From the NCBI RefSeq assembly GCF_037203705.1, contig NZ_JBBCAT010000001.1, positions 1,771,418 through 1,835,417 of the forward strand: DNA of 64,000 nucleotides. The letters are read 5' to 3'. The notes below the pieces were generated by a model. That model was not told the DNA's origin. It ran no database searches and was given only the letters and a program-made list of their open reading frames with translations. The position numbers were made by a program, and so were the translations under genes. The DNA is from Prosthecomicrobium sp. N25 (GTDB taxonomy: Bacteria; Pseudomonadota; Alphaproteobacteria; Rhizobiales; Ancalomicrobiaceae). Each line of letters starts with the position of its first letter. Within the stretch, counting starts at the first letter, position 1. This document shows positions 54,660 to 61,300 of the stretch, piece after piece.

Positions 54660-55766
54660 GTGGACTGGTCGAGCGAGCAGGATGCAGCCCTCAAGGCCGT
54701 CGCCGACTGGCTCAAGGACAAGCGCCAGCAGGTCTTCCGCCTGTTCGGCTACGCCGGCACCGGCAAGACGACGCTCGCCCGGCACGTGGCCGGGGGAATC
54801 GACGGGGACGTCGCCTTCGGCGCCTTCACCGGCAAGGCCGCCATGGTGATGCGCTCGAAGGGCTGCGAGGGTGCCACCACGATCCACAGCATGATCTACC
54901 GGCCGCGCCGCGCCGCGGGCGAGGACGAGGAGGAGGAGACCTTCTCCTTCGCTCTCAACCGCCAGAGCGATGTCACCAAGGCGAAGCTGATCGTCATCGA
55001 CGAATGCTCGATGGTCGACGAGGAGCTCGGCCGCGACCTGCTCTCCTTCGGCAAGCCGACCCTGGTCCTCGGCGACCCGGCCCAGCTTCCGCCCATCAAG
55101 GGCGGCGGCTTCTTCACCGAGGCCGAGCCCGACGTGATGCTGACCGAGGTCCACCGGCAGGCGGCCGACAACCCGATCGTCCGCATGTCCATGGACATCC
55201 GCGAGGGGCGCCGCCTGGAGATCGGCACCTACGGGCAGAGCCGCGTCATTCCCCGCCGCGCGATCGACGCAGAGACCATCCTGGCCGCCGACCAGGTGCT
55301 GGTCGGCCTCAATCGCACCCGCCACAACTACAACAAGCGGATCCGCGAGTTGCGCGGCTACACCAGCCCCCATCCGGAAGTCGGCGAGAAGCTCGTCTGC
55401 CTGCGCAACGACAAGTCCAAGGGGCTGCAGAACGGCGGCATCTTTCGCGTCACGCGCCGCAAGGACCCCAAGAGCGGCTACTTGAAATACGACGTCGCCC
55501 CCGACGAGGCCGGCGGCAAGGCGCGGATCCACGTCTCCGTCCTGCCCGACTTCTTCGAGGGCACCGAGGGCGACCTGTCCTGGCAGATGCGCCGCTCATC
55601 CGACGAGTTCGACTTCGGCTACGCCCTGACGGTCCACAAGGCCCAGGGCTCCCAATGGGACGACGTCGTCCTGTTCGACGAGGCCTTCGCATTCCGGGAA
55701 CATCGCGAGCGCTGGCTCTACACCGGCGTCACCCGCGCGGCGGAGCGGCTGACGATCGTCGTGTGA
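54660..55766 (+). CDS. ATP-dependent helicase, RecD/UvrD-C2 type
   Basis: A 368-residue SF1 helicase-like ATPase. Walker A G-Y-A-G-T-G-K-T-T (near residue 30), F-T-G-K-A-A, Walker B L-I-V-I-D-E-C-S-M-V, motif III L-V-L-G-D-P-A-Q-L-P-P, and a C-terminal UvrD_C_2 part with A-L-T-V-H-K-A-Q-G-S-Q-W and Y-T-G-V-T-R-A. It is close in layout to phage Dda/RecD2-like stand-alone helicases. Of the GTGs at 54654 and 54660, the second has better spacing to GGGAGG. Confidence 0.9.
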   Translation: MDWSSEQDAALKAVADWLKDKRQQVFRLFGYAGTGKTTLARHVAGGIDGDVAFGAFTGKAAMVMRSKGCEGATTIHSMIYRPRRAAGEDEEEETFSFALNRQSDVTKAKLIVIDECSMVDEELGRDLLSFGKPTLVLGDPAQLPPIKGGGFFTEAEPDVMLTEVHRQAADNPIVRMSMDIREGRRLEIGTYGQSRVIPRRAIDAETILAADQVLVGLNRTRHNYNKRIRELRGYTSPHPEVGEKLVCLRNDKSKGLQNGGIFRVTRRKDPKSGYLKYDVAPDEAGGKARIHVSVLPDFFEGTEGDLSWQMRRSSDEFDFGYALTVHKAQGSQWDDVVLFDEAFAFREHRERWLYTGVTRAAERLTIVV

Positions 55767-55797
55767 ACGACCGGCCGGCGCGCCGGGGCCCCTGTCG

Positions 55798-57924
55798 TCA
55801 GGCCCCGTGGCGCTCGTCCAGCCGGATCCGGATCGCCTGCCGCGCCCGCGAGGCGATCTGCAGGATCCGCCCGAGAAGCCCGGGGGGCCGGTGGCTGCGG
55901 AATCGGCCCCGGCGCAGGGTCTCTATCCGCGCGAAATAGTCCTCCGCCTCGCACGGGATCCCCGAGACGGGGTCGATGTAGCGCGTGTAGAGCGCGAAGG
56001 TTACCGCCGCCAGCTGATCCGCGTCGAGCCGGCGTGCGCGCCGCGGGATCGGCTCCCGGTCCTCCGTGAGACCCCAGCCGGCGTAGAACGGGGCGCCCCA
56101 GGCGACGACCCGCATTCCGGCCATCACGGCGTCGAAGCCGTGCTGCGAGGTCATGACGTGAACCTCCTCGGCGAGGTCGAGGAGACCGGCCAGACGGTCG
56201 TCGCGGATCAGGTGGTCGGCCCCCTCGCGCAGCACCGCGGCGGGCAGCCAGCCGCCCCGGCGCCGGCTCGCGTCCTCCGCCGCCTCGAAATAGACCAGGA
56301 AGGCGTCCGGCCGTTCGGCCCTCACCGCCGCCAGGAGGCTCTTTGTGTTCGCGACGCGCGTGGTGCCGAGGCGCACGGCCGGGCTCCCGGCCGGCTCCCC
56401 GACCACGAGCACGACCGGGCGCTGCCCCGCCTTGCCGGCGATGTCGCGCCGGACGGTCCCGAGGTCGACGGCGGCGCGGGCCTCGATCGCGAGATAGCGC
56501 TCGCGCAACGCCCGCCCGCGCGCGACGAGCAGTGGGGAGAAATCGGTCGAGGCGACCAGCGCCTCGAAGCGAGAGGGACGCGAGGCGTCGAGATGCAGGC
56601 CGACGTCGTCGACCGCCACGGCGGGCAGGGGAACGAACGGCGTCTCCAGCCCGTACGGCTTCAGCACGCTCTTGGCGAACCGGACCACGCCGACGTCCCG
56701 CCGCTGCGCCTCCGCCTCCAGGGCGGCCGGGATCCGGTCCGTCCAGACCAGGAGCGATGCCGCGGCCTTCTCGGCGACCGCCAGGGCGGAGTCCGCCTTG
56801 GCGAAGACGAGCCGCCCGGGCCCGCCGCCGAAGATCGATTGGGCGATCCGCCGCTTCTCTGGCCCGAGGCCGACGCCGACGAGATCGCGCGGGTTGCGCG
56901 ACTTCTCGCGCCATTCCGCCAGCCGGTCCATGGCGGTGAGGACGTGGAGGGGCTCGAATCGCACCGGGTCACCGTAGCGGGGATAGGCGACGAGCGCGGC
57001 CGCCGCCAGGCTGTCGGCGTTGGCGCCCGGGCTTCGCCGCTTCAGCCAGGCCTGCGCGCGCGGCTCCACGCCGCTGTCGTCCGTGATGCCCCACCCGGCA
57101 TAGAAGGGCGCGCCGAAGCAGCGCACCGGCTTGCCCACGAGGATCGCCTCGAAGCCGAGCCCGCTCGACACGGTCCAGACCTCGTCGACGAAGTCGAGCA
57201 GGTCGTAGGGATCGACGTTCTCCGCGACCACCGCCACCCCGCGCGCCCGCGCCTCCGCCTCCAGGTAGCCGCGCGTCCGGCCCGCCACCACGTCGGGGTG
57301 GGACTTCACCACGATGTCCGCCGCCGCGAATCGCTCCAGCGCCGTGTCGAGCATGCGCCGGAAGCTGCGCGCGCCGGCGCCGGCTCCCGTGACCGCCTGA
57401 TCGTTGAAGGTCTGGTCGACGAGGATCACCCGCCGCCGGCGGCCGAGCACCGCCTCCGCGGTCGCGGTCGCCGCGACGTTGTACTTGGAGAGACGGAGGG
57501 CGATCATCTTCGCCCGCGCCTCGCGTCCGGTCGCGATCAGCCCCGGGTCGTTCCCGGCCCGGCCGATCAGCCATTCGAGTCGCGACGGCTGGCGGGCCTC
57601 GTAGTAGATGCCGAGGTCGTCCAGCACGATGGAAATCGGCGGCAGCTTGAAGGCGGCCCCGACGGAGCGCAGGAACCCGTCCTCGAGCGCCACGTAGGGA
57701 ACGTGATGACGGGCGGCGAAGATTCGGGCGCGGGTCGCGGTCGCCTTGTAGCCCCAGCCGACCACCGCATCGAGCACCTGCGGCTCCAGTTTCGCCTTGG
57801 CGCGCGGCACGAACTCTTCAGTGCCGAGAAGGGTTCCGAGATGCGGAATCCCGATGATTCCCTTCGAAAACGCCGTCACGCGACGCAAATCGAGCTTCTC
57901 GCGCGCCGCAACCACCCGAATCAT
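55798..57924 (-). CDS. KpsC-like Kdo transferase, C-terminal module degenerate
   Basis: A 708-residue two-module KpsC homologue. The N-terminal module is complete: L-E-D-G-F-L-R-S (E81), V-K-S-H-P-D (H209), P-F-Y-A-G-W-G-I (near 275). In the C-terminal module E-D-G-F-L-R-S is replaced by R-F-A-K-S-V-L (415-421) and K-x-H-P-D by Y-F-E-A-A-E-D (545-551), although Y-A-G-W-G-L and D-P-V-S-G-I-P-C-E remain. So only the N-terminal site should work. It diverges from the PKS with 391 bp between, and its position on the other strand separates it from the other capsule genes. Confidence 0.88.
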   Translation of the reverse strand: MIRVVAAREKLDLRRVTAFSKGIIGIPHLGTLLGTEEFVPRAKAKLEPQVLDAVVGWGYKATATRARIFAARHHVPYVALEDGFLRSVGAAFKLPPISIVLDDLGIYYEARQPSRLEWLIGRAGNDPGLIATGREARAKMIALRLSKYNVAATATAEAVLGRRRRVILVDQTFNDQAVTGAGAGARSFRRMLDTALERFAAADIVVKSHPDVVAGRTRGYLEAEARARGVAVVAENVDPYDLLDFVDEVWTVSSGLGFEAILVGKPVRCFGAPFYAGWGITDDSGVEPRAQAWLKRRSPGANADSLAAAALVAYPRYGDPVRFEPLHVLTAMDRLAEWREKSRNPRDLVGVGLGPEKRRIAQSIFGGGPGRLVFAKADSALAVAEKAAASLLVWTDRIPAALEAEAQRRDVGVVRFAKSVLKPYGLETPFVPLPAVAVDDVGLHLDASRPSRFEALVASTDFSPLLVARGRALRERYLAIEARAAVDLGTVRRDIAGKAGQRPVVLVVGEPAGSPAVRLGTTRVANTKSLLAAVRAERPDAFLVYFEAAEDASRRRGGWLPAAVLREGADHLIRDDRLAGLLDLAEEVHVMTSQHGFDAVMAGMRVVAWGAPFYAGWGLTEDREPIPRRARRLDADQLAAVTFALYTRYIDPVSGIPCEAEDYFARIETLRRGRFRSHRPPGLLGRILQIASRARQAIRIRLDERHGA

Positions 57925-58093
57925 GCTCCCCTGATCGCGCCTCAGCTCTAACGCTGTACTGTAATGTCAATCGGTGATTTCAGGTGCCTGCCCTGACCGT
58001 CGGCCTACATAAGCCGCGGTCCCTCGGGAAGTCTACCTTCAATCCGCTCCGGCGCCATGGTTACAAAACCGATAGAAGACGTGATCACGGCGG

Positions 58094-58204
58094 TGTTGCG
58101 GCCCCGTCGCACGATGGGGTATCACGCAACAGGTGTTGTACGGGTGGGGAAAAGCCCCGTAAGGGGTACACGGCAGCGGTTCTTTTCGTCGCAAACCGCC
58201 GTGT
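58094..58204 (+). promoter_or_regulatory. Highly structured leader upstream of the PKS
   Basis: Three adjacent folding elements. First, TGTTGCG (58094-ish to 58100) pairs with CGCAACA (58125-58131) around an inner CCCCGTCG/CGATGGGG stem. Second, GGGG-AAAAG-CCCC-GTAA-GGGG (58146-58166), where the C-tract can pair either way. Third, ACACGG+CGGTT (58168-58181) with AACCG+CCGTGT (58194-58204), eleven pairs with a CAG bulge. There is no T-run. The remaining gap (57925-58093, 58205-58315) shows no gene. Confidence 0.5.
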
Positions 58205-58315
58205 GGCAGAGATCGAAGGGGCAGGGACGCTGCGCTCGACACCCGGTCGGTCGATTCCGGATCCTTCGCCCCCGATCATCACGCCGCGGTGCGCGGTGCG
58301 GGAAAAGCAGAGCGA

Positions 58316-61300
58316 ATGACGACGATCCGACAGAATACCGCCGAACGCGACAGCGAAATCTCCATCGTCGGCACGGCGTGCCGACTGCCTTCGGCGCCCG
58401 ACGTCTCTTCGTTCTGGAGGCTCCTCGAGGAGAGGCGCTGCGCGGTCGGCCGAATCGGCCGGGACCGATTCGCCACCGAGCGCTACCTGCACCCGGACAA
58501 GTCGGTCCCGGGCAAGACCTACACCTTCAGCGCCGGCCTCCTCGACGACGTCTTCGGCTTCGACCCGGGCTTCTTCGGCATCAGCCCGCGCGAGGCGATG
58601 CAGATGGATCCGCAGCAGCGAATCCTGCTGCAGGTCACTTACGAGGCGCTCGAGAATGCCGGCCTGAAGCCCTCGAAGCTCGCCGGCGAGAAGGTCGGCG
58701 TCTTCGTCGGCGCCTCCTCGTCCGACTACATGATGCGCTTCTTCGCCGACCTGTCGGCGATCGACGCCCAGATGATGACCGGCAACACCCTGTCGATCAT
58801 CTCCAACCGCATCTCCTACATCTTCGACCTGCGCGGCCCGAGCTTCACGGTCGACACCGCCTGCTCGTCGTCCCTCGTCGCCCTCCATGAGGCCGCCGAG
58901 GCGATTCGCGCCGGCCGCATCGACACCGCCATCGTGGCCGGCGTCAACGTGCTCGCCTCGCCGACCCCCTTCATCGGCTTCGCGCGCGCCTCCATGCTGT
59001 CGCCGACCGGCCTCTGCCGGGCGTTCGACGCCAACGGCGACGGCTACGTCCGCTCAGAGGGCGCGGTCTCGCTCGTCCTGAAGTCCGCGGCCCGGGCCCG
59101 CGCCGACGGAGACGAGGTGCTCGCCACCATCGTCGGCACCGGCATCAATTCCGACGGCCGGACCGTCGGCCTGTCGCTGCCCTCCTCGGAGATGCAGGCG
59201 GCCCTCCTCGAGGAGGTCTATGGCCGATTCGGCATCGACCCGGACTGCCTCGCCTTCGTGGAGGCGCACGGCACCGGTACCCGCGTCGGCGACCCGGCGG
59301 AGGCCGGCGCCCTCGGCCGCGTGCTCGGCCAGAAGCGGTCCGCCCCGCTGCCGATCGGCTCCGTGAAGACCAACGTCGGTCACCTGGAGCCGGCCTCCGG
59401 CGTCACCGGCGTGCTGAAGTCGATCCTGGCCCTCCGCCACGAGGTCCTGCCGGCCTCGCTGCATTTCGAAACGCCGAACCCCGAGATCCCCTTCGCCGAG
59501 CTCAACCTCGCGGTCGCCCGCGACCCGGTCGCGATCCCGCGCGGTGTGCGTCCGCGGCACGCCGGCATCAACTCCTTCGGCTTCGGCGGCGCCAACGCCC
59601 ACGTGGTGATCCGCGAGGGCGAGCCTGTCCGCCCGTCCGTGACGTCCGTGGCGCCGGTCCCCCTCGTCATCAGCGCCCGCTCCCGCGAGGCCCTGAAGGC
59701 GCTCGCGACCGCCTACCGCGACCGCCTCGCCGCGGCGCGGCCCGTCGACGCCCAGGCCCTGGTCGCCCGCGCCGCCCACGGCCGCGACCGCTACGAGCAC
59801 CGCCTCGTCACCCTGCCGGCCGGCCGCGACCAGACCGTCGCGGCCCTGGACGAATGGCTCGCCGGCAACCGCTCGCCCCAACTCGTCGACGCCCGCGCCC
59901 CGGTCCGCGAGGGCGGCCTCGCCTTCGTGTTCTCCGGGAACGGCTCGCAGTGGGCCGGCATGGGCCGGGTCGCCTACCGGGTCAACGCCGATTTCCGTCG
60001 CTCCTTCGAGCGCGTCGACCGCGTCTTCATGGGCCGCGCCGGCTGGTCGCTGCTCACCACCATGTTCTCCGAGGAGATCGACAACGAGATCGAGCGGACC
60101 GAGGTCGCCCAGCCCCTGCTGTTCGGCATCCAGGTGGCGCTGGTCGAGGCCCTGGCGATCCGCGGCATCGAGCCGAGGGCCGTCGTCGGCCACAGCGTGG
60201 GCGAGGTCGCCGCCGCCTGGGCCGCGGGAGCGCTGGACCTGGCCGACGCGGTCAAGGTCATCCACGCCCGCTCCACCCACCAGGAGATCACCCGTCACCT
60301 CGGCGGGATGGCGGCCCTGCTGATGCCGGCTGCGGAGGCCCGCAAGGCGATCGCGGAGGCCGGCTTCCCCGGCATCGAGATCGCGGCGGTCAACAGCCCG
60401 CGCGGCGTCACCATCTCGGGCGCGATCGAATCGCTCGAGCAGTTCCTCAAGCATGCCCGCTCCAAGCGCTGGGCCTTCAAGCGCCTCGACCTGGACTACC
60501 CCTTCCATTGCGCGCTGGTGGACCCGATCCGCGAGCCCCTGATGGCGACGCTCGCCGGCATCGAGCCGCGCGGCTCGCGCATCCCCTTCGTGTCGACCGT
60601 CAAGGGCGCCGTCGTGCCCGGCGGGGCGCTGGACGCCCAGTACTGGTGGGACAACGTCCGCCAGCCGGTGGCCTTCGAGCCCGGCCTGCGCAGCCTCGCC
60701 GAGTCCGGCTACCGGGTCTTCCTGGAGATCGGGCCTCGTCCCGTCCTCGGCGCCTACGTGAACGACATCCTGAAGGACCTGAACCTCACCGGCGCGGTCC
60801 TCTCCAGCCTCGACCGCGCCGACGCCGAGGCGGTCGATCCGATCGCCCGCATCGCCTCCGCGGCGGTTGCCAACGGCGCCGCCGTGGCGGACGAGAAGCT
60901 CTTCGGCCCGCACGTGCGCGGCGGGGCCGGCCTGCCCAGCTACCCCTGGCAGAACCAGCCCTACCGGATCGCGTCGACGGACGAGGCCGCCACCACCTTC
61001 GCGCCCACGGCCCACCCGCTCCTCGGCGTGCAAGACCGCGCCGGCTCGCCCGCCTTCTTCAACCACCTGGACGTCGAGCTCCAGCCCTGGCTGGCGGATC
61101 ACAAGGTCGACGGCGCGGTCGTGGTGCCCGCGGCGGGTCTCGCCGAGATGGCGCTCGCCGCCGGCCGCGAGATCCTCGGTGCCGACCATCTCGAGCTCAA
61201 GGACTTCGACATCGTCCGCGCCCTCGTGCTCGAGGCGGGCGAGCCGCGCGAGGTCCAGGTCCGGATCTCGCAGGAGACGATGGGCGTCGACATCCTGAGC

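Noticed and set aside
57925-58315. tRNA or small RNA gene within the kpsC-PKS gap
   Set aside because: No cloverleaf, no T-loop GTTC consensus in register, and no T-run terminator; best described as a structured leader.
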